Shown here: positions 44,701-55,800 of the stretch, piece by piece
How the letters are laid out: every line of letters begins with the position of its first letter
How positions within the stretch are numbered: the first letter of the stretch is position 1
Source of the DNA: Datnioides undecimradiatus
Lineage: Eukaryota > Chordata > Actinopteri > Lobotiformes > Datnioididae
Length of the DNA stretch: 64,000 bases
Assembly: GCA_008933995.1 (NCBI GenBank)
Contig: WARS01000046.1
Coordinates: forward strand, 2,776,026 to 2,840,025
Direction: 5' to 3'
Notes under the pieces: generated by a model
Database searches by the model: none
Told to the model about the DNA's origin: nothing
The model's input: only the letters and a program-made list of their open reading frames with translations
Made by a program: the position numbers and the translations under genes

Positions 44701-47656
44701 CTCTCTCTACTGTATCTGCAGAAGCGTGCGCACTTATGACACTATCATCTACTAATATACGCTGACTCTGTGGAGAGCTCCAAAAGGTATGAGTATACCG
44801 GGCGACGTGACGTGAGGGCTAAACAGTGAGACAGCATGGCAGTCCATTATTCAAACTCTGAGATCCCATTCAGACTGCTGCCTCCGTGCATTAATGGATG
44901 GCCTCAACAAGGGTGCTGCTTCCTATTGGAATTCCCCTTTCGTTTACTGCGGGGTCAATAGCAGCAGAGGGACCGCTTCGCTATTGATCTCCGTGGTCTA
45001 TTTCTGGAAGGCGCACAAGTGCAGCGTCAGGCCGGGCGCCCTCTCGGAGCTCAGAGAAAGAGGAGCCCATCACCAAGTTTACCCCTCGATCTTCTGCGTT
45101 TGTAACATGTGAACGGCGTGTAGGCCCCTCACGCGACACGTGCCACTCACCAGATTCTGCTGACACAGCCAGTAAAACTGCTGAAACTTTTGAGACATTA
45201 GTAGCTGAGCACTTCCCACCGCACTCCGGATTTTTCCTAGGACTGACAGACGCACACACAGACACACACAGACACACAAAGAGAAAGAGAGATTCTGGTT
45301 TTATCACTTGATTCCTCACAAAACACCTCTCACGATTCTGTGTTTCTGCTGTCAGTTATTGTATATTGTTATATATGCTGCAAAACAAATCATATTGTGG
45401 AGTGTGTCTCATTGGAGGGCAGAGCAGGAGACTCACTCTCCTCCGACAGGTCATGCTCTTCTGCTTCCCTCTCCATCTCTTTGCACCATCCCTCCAGACG
45501 CTTGGTTTCGTTGTGAAGGAGCTGCATAAACCAGCTGCCGTCCCTGCGGAGGGGGGACACTCGGCCCGTTTCGGTGCTCTCCAGACTGGGTTCAACCAGC
45601 CAGGATTCAGGCTGCGGGCTGGGCGGCCCGCTGGAAGGCCGGTAGTCCTCCCTGTAGCTAAACAGACCTTGTGTGCGCACTGTACGTATGGCGCCATACT
45701 GTGTAGGCGTGCTGGGCTCGGAGTGGCGTCCAAAGCCGCCTCCAAACTGCAGGCCCTTGTCCTCCATGGAGGGAAAGCCCTCCAACTCCATGTCTGCTTG
45801 TACTGCGGTGGTCACACTGTTGGAGCGCTTGAACCTCCCATGCCTGAAGAGGAGTTAAAGGGACAATGCTCAAAAAAACGCGTCAGTAAATGTACAAAAC
45901 TCCGACTATTACGTCTGGGCCACGTACCGTTTATGATCCTCCACCTGGATACCTATTGAATGGAACTGAGGAAGGCCTTTACTTTCAGTCTCAGAGTCTG
46001 TCACAGTTTCCACCTGATAAACACAGACAACGCAGCACTCAGTCATCATTAGGACGACAAATGAAACATGCAGACACACATGTGAAAAGGACAGCTTGAC
46101 ATTTAGAAACGTCCTACTTCTTACAGAAGATTCAAGTTTCCTCTTTTGTGTCCCTGCAAGTAATATCATTTTTCACTGGTTTAATAGAGGCTTTTAGAAA
46201 AAATTAGATTAAAAGGAAAAAAAACAGCTACATAACAGCTTATTTTGACATATCCACCTGAAATAATACCATGGAAACCATCAGGTGTCTTGTACATACT
46301 AAATCAGGACCAGATAAGATGAAGACTGGGAATGAATTGCCGCTCCCTGTCCATCCTGCATGCTCCTCAGCAAAAGGCGTAGAGGTGGTGAACTAATATC
46401 TAAGACAACAATGAGAAACCGGCACTTGCAAACACGCACAGATGCAGTCTGGGCACTTGCACTGATGTCAAATGAGCTTGAGAAGCAGCTAAACATCATT
46501 GAGGATTTGGGGAAAACTTAAAAATAGAAACTAGCTGAAACACAGCGTCACGCCTGGCACCAGCGTCCACTCCAAACAGCTGGCTTTGCAAGAGGACCAT
46601 CAATTCTTTTGGACACCACTGCCCACAGGAGACCGACACTTCCACTTCCAACAACAGCTGGGGACACTCTGCCTCCAGGAGCTGTAGCCGCTACCAAAGT
46701 CAGTCAGACAGCTAGTACACGACGCAGGATCCTCATCTAACGGCTCAGGAGGAACCTAACAGGTTAAACACCCCGATCACGAACAAGAACAGACAGTAAG
46801 AGCGATCCTCATTGTACTCTTCATTACTGCTGCCTTTGAATAGACCTCAGCAATGTAATTGTACAGCCTGACACATGCAAAGGTCAACAAGACTCCAAAT
46901 CCTTGTCGAGTACTTTGCACAGATTGGGACATTTGGGAAGTTGCAAAATCACAAAAAAAAAAGAAAAAAAGACAAGATTAGCTAATTTGCCCGTGTCGAC
47001 ATTTGTAAGTCTGCCTGGAGCTGAGGCTTTAGTAAGAACTACACCAACTGTGTGCCGGTTGTATCCTTTGTGATTAAAGAATATATATATATTTGGTGAA
47101 TTCAAACGTGATTGAGCACATGATCTACTGCGACGGGATTTTACAGGACAGCTCTCACGCGTATTAATTCTCTGGATATCAAAATGAGAAAGAAACAAAT
47201 TTCCCTGTCAGCCCAGGACTAGAAAGAAGATGACTGATGAGACTGGTGTAAATTAGCACGACGGCTGAGCGCTGGGTGCTGTCAGTTATGTTGTTACCTG
47301 TATCCCAATAGAGGAACGTGGGGTTTTGAGGTACTCCTCGGCCTTGGACACCAGCACTGCTTTGTCGCATGTCTGGACGGAGGTGTGGCTGCCCAAAGAC
47401 GCATGCCTCTTGCCTGCTGCTGACTCCATGGCCATGGTGACCGCCTTGGCGCTGTCCAGGCTATCCGTGGAGCTGTAGATGGGACGCCCGAGGCTATCCG
47501 TGGTCCACAGACCGCCCCGTGGATGCCTGCCCTCATGGTAGGCATCTTGGGTGGACTCTGTACTGCTCTGGGCTGTCACAGAGATAAGAGGCTTGGTGGT
47601 GGTGCGCGGGGGCACAGGAGGTGGAGTCTTCTTGTAACTGGGAGGATATGATACCG
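41544..47656 (-). CDS. dlgap2: Disks large-associated protein 2-like (SAPAP/GKAP family), C-terminal half, 6 exons
   Basis: A postsynaptic scaffold that links PSD-95-type guanylate kinases to SHANK and to dynein light chain. Six exons in reverse order (47656-47298, 46013-45928, 45843-45437, 45242-45151, 43340-43188, 41759-41544) join in frame into 436 codons plus TGA. Seen: proline-rich KKTPPPVPPRTTTKP, the repeated SIGIQ motifs, RFKRSNSVTTAVQAD, the GKAP homology region (ILGKIRSAVGSAQLLMSQKF to PRPTSQDLAGFWDLLQLS) and the end IYIPEAQTRL, the family's SHANK PDZ ligand. DLGAP2 is preferred over DLGAP1, 3 and 4 because of MELEGF, RHSEPSTPTQY, RTVRTQGLFSYREDYR and ETGRVSPLRRDGSWF. The N-terminal half of the family (about 500 residues) is not found in the window. 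The gene lies tail to tail with ptprk. Confidence 0.93.
41760..43187 (-). other. dlgap2: dlgap2 intron
   Basis: 1.4 kb. Positions about 41840-42060 (cacctgtgtctcattttccc to ctggttttaaccctgcctgt) resemble a dispersed fish repeat also present at 52.1-52.4 kb. G runs occur at 42530-42539 and 43160-43171. Confidence 0.6.
43188..43340 (-). CDS. dlgap2: dlgap2 exon: GKAP homology helices
   Basis: Acceptor cctcag, donor gtaaaa (minus strand), 51 codons in phase 0. It encodes DPSAMPRPTSQDLAGFWDLL, then QLSIDDVTAKFDELQQIKSN and QWQLVESPEKK. Confidence 0.95.
43341..45150 (-). other. dlgap2: dlgap2 intron
   Basis: 1.8 kb. Contains a probable hAT-type element at 43608-43902 and a short CA tract at 44525-44542. 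No exon recognised. Confidence 0.65.
43608..43902. mobile_element. Probable degraded hAT-type element
   Basis: The left end gggtgcccacaatc and the inverse of the right end agatgcccaaatc are similar. The interior has ggggggccagaag and gtggccggacacatcgctct, the style of the (gtggccc... gggcacccctg) hAT repeats. Boundaries approximate. Confidence 0.5.
45151..45242 (-). CDS. dlgap2: dlgap2 exon: GKAP homology helices
   Basis: Acceptor ctgtcag, donor gtgagt (minus strand). It encodes ILGKIRSAVGSAQLLMSQKF and then QQFYWLCQQNL. The nearer cctag six bases into the exon was rejected as acceptor because only the cag keeps EE-ILGKIR in frame. Confidence 0.94.
45437..45843 (-). CDS. dlgap2: dlgap2 exon: central region and start of GKAP homology domain
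   Basis: Acceptor cttcag, donor gtgagt (minus strand), 407 nt. It encodes HGRFKRSNSVTTAVQADMEL, then RHSEPSTPTQYGAIRTVRTQ, GLFSYREDYR and GRVSPLRRDGSWFMQLLHNE, ending EEHDLSEE. The helix LLHNETKRLEGWCKEMERE starts the conserved helical C-terminal domain. Confidence 0.95.
45928..46013 (-). CDS. dlgap2: dlgap2 exon: SIGIQVED motif
   Basis: Acceptor tatcag, donor gtacgt (minus strand). It encodes VETVTDSETESKGLPQFHSI and then GIQVEDHK. SIGIQVED is a G-I-Q-V-E/D motif of the kind through which GKAP proteins bind the dynein light chain LC8. Confidence 0.93.
46014..47297 (-). other. dlgap2: dlgap2 intron
   Basis: 1.3 kb with nothing recognised apart from a short AT tract near 47082. Confidence 0.7.
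47298..47656 (-). CDS. dlgap2: dlgap2 exon: proline-rich and STDSLDS region
   Basis: On the minus strand the acceptor is tatgcag and the donor gtaaca. It encodes VSYPPSYKKTPPPVPPRTTT, then KPLISVTAQSSTESTQDAYH and SSTDSLDSAKAVTMAMESAA, and ends SSIGIQ. The PPPVPPR stretch is a possible SH3 ligand. The ending GIQ meets VET of the next exon to form a GIQV dynein-light-chain-type motif across the splice junction. Confidence 0.94.
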
Positions 47657-48826
47657 CTGCATAGCACAAGCAGGATGAGAGGACGAGGACAAGGCAAGAC
47701 AAGGGTAGAGGATAAAATAAAACATGAGCGTGAAAAAAATGTGGCCAAAAGCTGACAAGTGCTGCAGTCCACCTGTATCACACAGCGTGCGATAGAAGAG
47801 CGTCGCAGCAGGATGGGAGATTAGGCACCGGGGCACTTAAAAGCGACAGAAATGTCAGTAAGGTGAAAAGCGACGGCAGCTCTGTCACATGTCTGTGTTT
47901 ATTGGGGAAGCGCGATGAAGGATTACAGGAAAGATTTGCTCTTTCAAGTGCAAATGAGAGTCTGATGGTAATCCATCCAGATGGACCTTGCAGCCGAGCT
48001 GGAAATGTACCAACTTTATTTTCTGGATATCTGTTGGTTTTTTGTTTTTTTTTATCCTATGACCAAAAATACAGATTTCACATGTTTCTCACCATGCACG
48101 TTTTCTAAAAAACACTTTAATGATAGATTTCAAGGAGGGTGCTGTTATTAGGTACACAAATCAAGAATGAACTGACCCGAGTATGAGCTGGACCCGCCTT
48201 GTTTGCACTGAATTATAAAAAGTTACAATACAAAATAATTGAAATTATATTAATTAACTTTTATTAAATCATTTTAAGATTTTTCTGACAGACACTGAGG
48301 TTATTTTTAAACGTGAATGTACAAATACAGGTTTTTTTTCTGATATTAGTCTTAAACAGACCTAATGCTTGTATGTCTTTAACTACTTAAGCTCAGGTTA
48401 CGAGTATATTATTATACTTTGTTCTGAAGAGCGACTGCGATTTAGAAAGCACGATTGCTCTTAATTTACAGAGGGTAGCATCCGTTCATTTAAATCTGAG
48501 CAACAAATAAAATCAAATTCCTGATTTTTAATTCCATCACATCTTTAGCATAATGTTTAATATAAGGGTGAGTATCCATGATCGCCATGCATGGGTTTAT
48601 TTTAATAAATCTGCCAGAAAGAGACTGCGAGAAGAACTTAGCTCTAACGTAATAGCTGAATTAACATAGTCAGTCGCCTGTGATACAGCCTATTCATGTC
48701 CTTTCATATCGTTTATATAAATCCATATACTAAATGTTCAGCACACTGAATATATTACGACACTGTTGTGCTGTTTAGACTTAAACACATGCTGTACACT
48801 TGTGCAAACAGGTGCAGGCAGAGCAC

Positions 48827-48851
48827 CACACACACACACACACACACACAC
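48827..48851 (+). repeat. CA dinucleotide microsatellite
   Basis: About 12 CA units. Confidence 0.95.
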
Positions 48852-50326
48852 AAAAAACACTTTGGCTTCCAGGTAATTAAGTGCAATAAGAAATAAGAAA
48901 CCACAGGGAACTCTGTTAAGCTAAATCCAGTCACAGACTTGACTTCCTTCCAACTTGAAGGGGCTGCAGCTCTGCAAGACACGGTGGGTGGATACCGAAA
49001 TGAAAAGAGCGCAGTGACTCAGGCTGTACGCAGCTCCACACGTTCTATTTTTGCACATTTTACCCGTTTGACTTACATTCATGACTGAAAATGCTGCAGT
49101 TTGGCTGGTAGCAAATAACAACTGCGTGATACAGACCTCTGCATTTCTCAAGTCTCTGTACTTCTGCCTAGTTACGCTGCATTACTTTAAAACACATTAA
49201 AGTCCCTTCACTAGTTTGAGCTTTGCCAGAATCATCATCACATTAATAGTCTGTGGTTTTCCTTAAACATGCATTAAACATTTCAACATTTTCAGATTTT
49301 TGTAATTATATAACTGTGAATGAAATTATAATCACAATTAACTAATTATATAAGGTTGAACTATCACTTTCTCATAATCTTGACGTGTTTCTCTTCTGGA
49401 GACTGACACATCCTGGTCCAAACTTATATTACACATATCAGCACTGTATGTTGCTCCACCTGGCAGTTTAAATGAAAGTGATGGATTGAGTCTTTCGTCC
49501 ACTGTGGAGAGATGAAACACTGTAGATGTTACCTAATTACAAAAGCTATTACCTCCTATTATCTGTCGCGGCAGCAGGGGACGGGGGCCGACCAAACGAT
49601 GAGGAAAGGCTCACGTGTCAGTGACAGAAGTTTAAACTTTAGTTGTCGCTGCGTTTTAAAAGTTCTGGAGGTCTCCAAACAACAAGGTCACTCAGTTTGA
49701 CAGCGAATACTGTGCGTTTACAGCTTAATAAGTCAGGGGATAAGAAGGGTCATCACTGTGTCTCCCACATTCACTTAATAGTGGGAATGCACACTAGCCT
49801 CCTTTGCAGAAGTAATGGATGTGACACCCTCAGTGGGTTAATGATGAAGACTCCACATTAGCATCAGACCGCATGTTGAGTCAGCGCCGCACGAGTCTCC
49901 TGCATCTCATTCACACACGTTATGCTCGTGTAAACGTATTGACATTTGGAAACACTTCTTTTTTTTTTTGCCTCCAGTTATGAGCAGGGTGTAATTACAC
50001 AATTATCCGCTCAGGTTAATGTTGCCCAGTGAAGACGTTTCGTTTTGCTGACTCCTCCTGCGCTGTCATATCACCACATAATAAGCATCTGAGAGAACTG
50101 CCCCGCTCAGTCAGGAAAAAAAAGGAAAAATCAAGTCTTGCAGTAGCGTTGACTGAACACCAGATGTCCTCCCCTAGACTGTACATGCTGTGTTTAAAGC
50201 CCTATTTATATTTACATGTATGTCTATGTCTTGTGTATCAACAGCCTCATGTTTATCTCACTTTATACAGCTTATCACTGTAAACTGCAAAGTGCCAAAC
50301 AGACGTTTACTCCAGTTGCATTGAGC

Positions 50327-50660
50327 AGTGGTTGAATGCAGCTGGTACATTAATTTAAGTACCATACAAATTTTAGGTACAGTACTTGAACTAAAATGTT
50401 AAATTTTTATCATAATTGTATCATTTACATTTATATTTCACGTACTAAATACTACATTTATTTGAGAGCCAGAGTTGCTGTTTTATTTGCCGATTTAGAT
50501 TTTAAATACAAAAATTGTCACAATCATGCTCCTGTGAATTAATAATGAGCATGTTGCATGGTGGTAGATTAAACGATCAAACATTTGCAAGTTTAAAGCT
50601 CCGCACGTTAACTAGCTACAGTAAGCAGAGCAGTGATAACAGTAATGTAATGGAGGACCT
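50327..50660 (+). repeat. Degraded teleost interspersed repeat (AAGTAC-rich)
   Basis: Words such as gcagtggttgaatg, ttaagtacc, aggtacagtacttgaact, actacatttatttgagagcc and gatttagattttaaatacaa follow, in order, a very common fish repeat that begins cagtggtggaaagtaac. The match is from memory and divergence is considerable. Confidence 0.65.
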
Positions 50661-52039
50661 TTACTGACTGGTCCTTTACTTCAGCAGATGGTCTGACCGC
50701 TCCAACATCATCCAGTGCTGAATTTGGGATTTTCAACATGAATATTAGTGGAGAATCCACTTATGTTGGACTGAAGTGACCAGGAGTGTGTCGAGCTTCC
50801 CATAAGAACCTAATTTAAATTAGTATTAAACAGTCAAAAAACTTGTTTAGTACAAATCTTGTGTTTGCCACGAAGAAAATACATTTTTCCACTTCACTTA
50901 AACACTGTTAAAACAATGTATGCTGGGTATGCCGGGGCCCAGGCAAGATTAAGTTATTATTTCAATGACTGTCGTGAACGTGGTGTGACTCATTAACAGA
51001 TTGGAAGGAGCGATCTCAAATGTTGTGGTAAACAGCAGTGTCTTACCGATCACGGCTCTCTTCTGTCTAGACTTTGTATTTAACAAACCACACGGGGAAT
51101 TCAAATGGAATAGAAATCTTGTAATGGAAATCTTGGCGCTGACAGTAAAGCTTTAAAAATCCATAAAGTGACGGGCCGCACGACCTGTGCCCTCTCCACC
51201 CACATGTGAGACCCGCAGTTGAATAAATACTGTTCAACATACAGGAACATCCGCTGAAGCGCTGAGAGGCTGCAGACGGAGCAAGTTAAGGGAAAGTGTT
51301 TCCATCAACAGAGTGAATTTGAAGAGCTACTGTACGGAAAGTTTTCAATATGACAGGCTCGGTTGAAAGTTTGGCTAATGCAGTCCGGGGAGGCGTCCTG
51401 TCCTCTGTGTAGTCAGTTGTGCCCGGCTTGTGTTTGAACTTGATTGTTTGGCTTAACACTGATGCACTGGGCAGTTCAGTAAACAGACCCGCACACCGGA
51501 GGCACGGCCAAGACTAAACAGACCTGAATGTCATGCAATTAAATTGTGTTGCCGCTCTGCTTAAATATATTGTTCTGGTTGTTCTGGAGTATCTTTGTGG
51601 TGTTTTGTGTCCATGTTGATGTTTTTCATCTTTTTATGCTCATGTTTTTTTTAACTTTTCTGGTCTGTTTGTAGTTGAATGATTGACTTTGGCACGGAAG
51701 TATTAACAGTCACTTCAAACAGACGCTCTGGCCCAGGGGCCTCGGACACCTTGGGGCCCCCTGGACCTGCGACCAGTTGGCCAGTTTAGTAACCCACCTG
51801 TGATCACATCCAGCAGCAGTGTTTACAGGTGGACATAAGAGAGCTGATTTCATGGAAGCTTTGACATATTTCTAACCATAAAACCAGCAAAATGATCCAA
51901 CATGTTGCTGTTATGGATGTTTTGATACATAAACAACATAAACTATATGCATAAACTACCATTGGTATCTGCTTTTAAATTGCCATTATTACGTAAAATC
52001 AATTTTACTAGCTCTATAATCCTCCTGGGTCATGAATTT

Positions 52040-52330
52040 TGTGTTTAATTGGTCACTTCCTGTTTTATTCTGAAAGTACATTGACCTGTTGCTTCAGTTA
52101 AGGTCACTTCCTGGCTGCCCAGGCCTGATGCGTTTCACCTGTGTCTAATTATCCCTGCCTCTCTTGTGCATGTAGACTGCGCCCTCCTGACTCTGTGCCA
52201 GTTTGTTGTAGTTAGTTGCGATCGGTGTTTCTGCCTTTGCTCCTCTTGTTCTCCATGGATTAATGCCTTCATCACTTGGACTTCGATTCTTGCTCCCCAC
52301 TGAATTTGTTTGCTTTCTGGACATAGCGTT
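52040..52330 (+). repeat. Degraded teleost dispersed repeat (cacctgtgtctaatta family)
   Basis: Contains cacttcctgttttattctga, tttcacctgtgtctaattat, ccctgcctctcttgtgcatg and later tcttgctcc. It has the same order of words as the 41.84-42.06 kb copy. Boundaries approximate. Confidence 0.5.
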
Positions 52331-52801
52331 TTGTTCCTGGGCTCATTTTGGACGTTTATCTGCCTGCCTCATTGCAGGGAGTTGCTGTTTTGCCCTTTTT
52401 GTATTATCAAACATATCTGCACTTTTCTCCATCCTCCTGTTTTCTGTTGGGGACCCTCAAACTTTTCAGACCCTCCACTTCAAGCCTACACAAGGCGAGA
52501 GTTCACATATCCAAATGTAGATGTTTGCAGCAGCTCATTTTAAGTAAACGCCATGAAAAACATGAAATGTTAAAAAAAGCGTTTGTGACAGCAGCACTTG
52601 CATAATGTCATGTTATTTCCTTTTTAACTGTGTCCCAGCTCTTATCCAGGGAGAAAACCCTTTTATTTATCTTTTTTGTTGGTAGAAATAGTTGGATCCC
52701 CCTTTGCTACACCCATGGATGTGTGACTGAGGCTGAAATGTAGTTTGCAAAGAGAAGTGCTCGCATGGAGGAAAGGAGAAGGAATGGAGACAGACTGGTA
52801 C

Positions 52802-52858
52802 CTGGAGGTGGTTGAGCGCGGTCCACGCTGCAAGAAGTAGGGAGACGAAACTGAATCC
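52802..52858 (-). CDS. Possible small upstream dlgap2 exon (26 or 57 nt)
   Basis: On the minus strand a ctccttgcag acceptor, a second acceptor (cttcttgcag) 31 bases further in, and a gtacca donor bound 57 or 26 bases. With either start the end phase (one base left over) fits the two-base start of the 47656 exon. The sequence would read VDRAQPPPAVSYPPSYKK across the junction, proline-rich like its neighbour. There is no homology that I recognise, so this is only a candidate. Confidence 0.3.
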
Positions 52859-55800
52859 CTGCAAGGAGCAAGTGACACCAGTTAGAGGGGACAGATGCAG
52901 GTATCGCACACACTGATGCACACCTACAGTATCATACCTACCACAACTAACTCCAAGCTCCTTAAAAAGAATTCAGGATATCAAATACAGTTTTCTGTTT
53001 TTAAGTTAGTAACAAGCAAAGAGAGAGAAACACAGATAAGCTTAATTTCACATTGTTACCTAAACGTGCAGAGCTGAGTTCAACTCATTTGGCCAATGAT
53101 GAGTTCATATTTTACAGCCCTACCGCTGCAAACTCAAACACTGCTCCACTACATTAAGAAAAAGATCAAGGGAAACGCTGATCAACACTTGTAAAACTCG
53201 TTATCCAACATTTGCTGTGTTTCTGTCTCAAAATGCAGATGGGCAATGCTCACAGGCAACGCTTCTTCAGGTGCCTCAACCTTGTTTAAGCATCTGATAA
53301 CAAGTTTCTTATTGCCAGGGACATTCGAGTTTGTATCCCCTTTGCATCTGTTACCAGCTGCCAATATTGTACAAACACATCTCACTGCATTATGAAACCA
53401 AAAACAAGCAATATCAGGATGCAGAGAGGGGAACAACATTGGTGCTTTTGTCTTTAGCTAAAGTAAATGGCTAAACCATCTGAAGAATCAGTGTATGCCA
53501 AGGTTGTTAGGGAGTTTGCCCATATGCATTGTCCTAATATACTGACTATGTGTCATGACCTAAAGATTACACTATGCTAACAGGCTTTGCTCATTTGGTA
53601 AGTCTGTAAAAGCACTAAAACATACAGCGCATGACAACATGCACATCTGAATCTGAAATTAGACAAACTACATCTTATACATACATATAAGACACAAAGC
53701 AGGAACCATTGAAATAAAAAAAAATCAGGATTTAATGAAACCAATTTAAATTATTAAAATATTTCATTTTGAATAGTTTTTTTTTTTCTGATCTCTATAT
53801 AGAGAAATAATAAACTTGTTTATTAGCAGTACAGCGTGTCTCCGGAGAGAAGCACAAAACACAACAGTTTCTGGAGTATAGGGCCAACAAAAAAAGTAAT
53901 GTACTGTACAGACAAAGACTTAGAAAGAAGTGACAAAGACAGTCCTTGCAATCAGCTACTGAATTAGCCACAACTGCAGGAAAATGCCACGAACACGAGC
54001 TCTTTGTCAAGTGGCATTTTTGTAAAGCTAACAGAAATGAGGTTTGAACAGAAAGGGAACAAAGAAAATCAGACAAAATGTGCCGAGAGACTCAGACAAA
54101 GAACATGTTTCTTATGCTGAAAAGCAAGATCGTCTGTTTTTCTCTTCTTTAACTTTTGTGAATGCCTCTGGTAACGCCACATTATCGTGGGCCGAGAAGC
54201 GCTGCATGCTGTACTGCAGCATGTGTAGCTTTATAAACGTTCACATTTCCATTTGACAAATCTTAACCTGAATGGTTATGACCACCCTTCCTGCTGCCTT
54301 AAAAGCCCTTTGCATTTGGTCGCATGAGCTTAAGCCAAACTTTACATGAAGTGCAAGCACACAGTTGCTGCTTTAAAGGTAGTTATAATAAAGGAAAATA
54401 CTAAAAAAGTTCAACTATAAACATGTATCGTGTTCACACTTTGCTGTATGCGGTTGAGATTCCAAATTCGTTATGTACTGGAGGTTGGTGCTATAAAAAA
54501 CTGTGGCACTTACATGGACTTTATGTAAAGTGTGGCCTAATATCATTTTGTAATAGCTTTGGTACAGAGAATATGTAACAGACCTTCACTCTTGTGCTTT
54601 TTCAACAAGTTGCCCTCAAACCTTTTTGCTCCTTTTGTGGTCAACACTTAAATATCAGACACGCTCTGACAGCGACTCCTCTCCGTCCGACTCCCTCCAT
54701 TTGTGTCAGAGGTCGTTCTCGCCATAGTTGTGGACTCAGACTGGCAAACAGGCTGGTGAGGTGCTGGTCTTACCCAGGTCGGGGTAGATTGTGGCGTAAT
54801 GGCGTGCAAATGACTGACGAGCTGCGCATATGAGCATGGGGGCTGAAGATGCAACAGAGTGAAGGTGAAGTCTCTCAGATCTGAATGAGTTTCCACCTGG
54901 CTTCAGTCCCGTTTTCAGCAAGGACACAGACAATAACCAGACGTCGTTGTGGTCTAAAGCCTAAAAACAATATAATGAATACTTCTCTTAATTCTCTCAG
55001 TGCCGTTAACAGCGAGTGCATCGTACCTATGGACACACAAGTTGAAAACAGTGCTTTTATTTTACATAACTGCATTAATGCAGCATCTAGCCTACTCCAA
55101 TTTCCTTTTCCATGAAGCAGTTTTGCTTGTTCACCAGTTGGTCACAGCATCCCGATTTAAAAACCCAAATACGCCTGCTGCAAATATTACTCTGCATCAG
55201 TTAAAGCGTCTATTCACTGATGTGAAGTTAATCTTACTTGTACTTAAATGGTCTACTTAAATGACCTTTTCTTCTTCACATTGTTGGCTCAAAGACATCC
55301 CTGCTGTAGATCTGCATTTTCCTGCTCACAGTAAATGACAGCTCTTTAGTGCGTGCACAAAAGAAACATACTGCCACGGGCAAAATAAGTGAGAGCAATG
55401 ACTGAACAGGATTAATTCTCCTTCTCCAGATCACTGTTACTATACCTGACACAACCACTACATTATTATAAAGGAGTAGGCTTTAGCTTAAGTATGGCGT
55501 CGGTGGTTTACGATGATGGATGAGTGGATGGATTGATAAATGGATGAGTGAATGGGTGGATGATTGGACATAGGACGGCTAGCAGGATTGAAAGGGAGTG
55601 TTTAGGTCAGTAATTCCAGCAGATTCTGCTGAATTTACAAAAGTCGGGTTGTGTAGTTTTTTTTTTTTTTGTTTTTTTTTTTGGTCAAGTGCTGTACAAT
55701 AAAACAAGCATGTAGTTCATAGCCACATACATATATACATACAGTGGTGATGCCCCCATGGATGCAAGGTGGATTAACCTTTTTCATGTATGATATATCA

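Larger units (their letters stand above)
47657..52801 (-). other. dlgap2 upstream intron or 5' region
   Basis: 5.1 kb. Holds a CA tract at 48827-48851, a degraded interspersed repeat at about 50327-50660 and another at about 52040-52330. No DLGAP N-terminal exon was found, although those exons are normally large. Confidence 0.6.

Noticed and set aside
45237-45242. cctag as the acceptor of the 92-nt dlgap2 exon
   Set aside because: It would break the frame. The ctgtcag acceptor gives EE-ILGKIRSAVGS, which fits the family.
45366-45959. 197-codon open frame on the plus strand
   Set aside because: It is antisense to the dlgap2 exons at 45437-45843 and 45928-46013. The minus-strand reading matches the DLGAP family.
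41544-47656. Assignment to DLGAP1
   Set aside because: DLGAP1 has a different segment after SNSVTTAVQAD and different wording before QRQEARKRL. This gene has the MELEGF, RHSEPSTPTQY and SYREDYR run instead.
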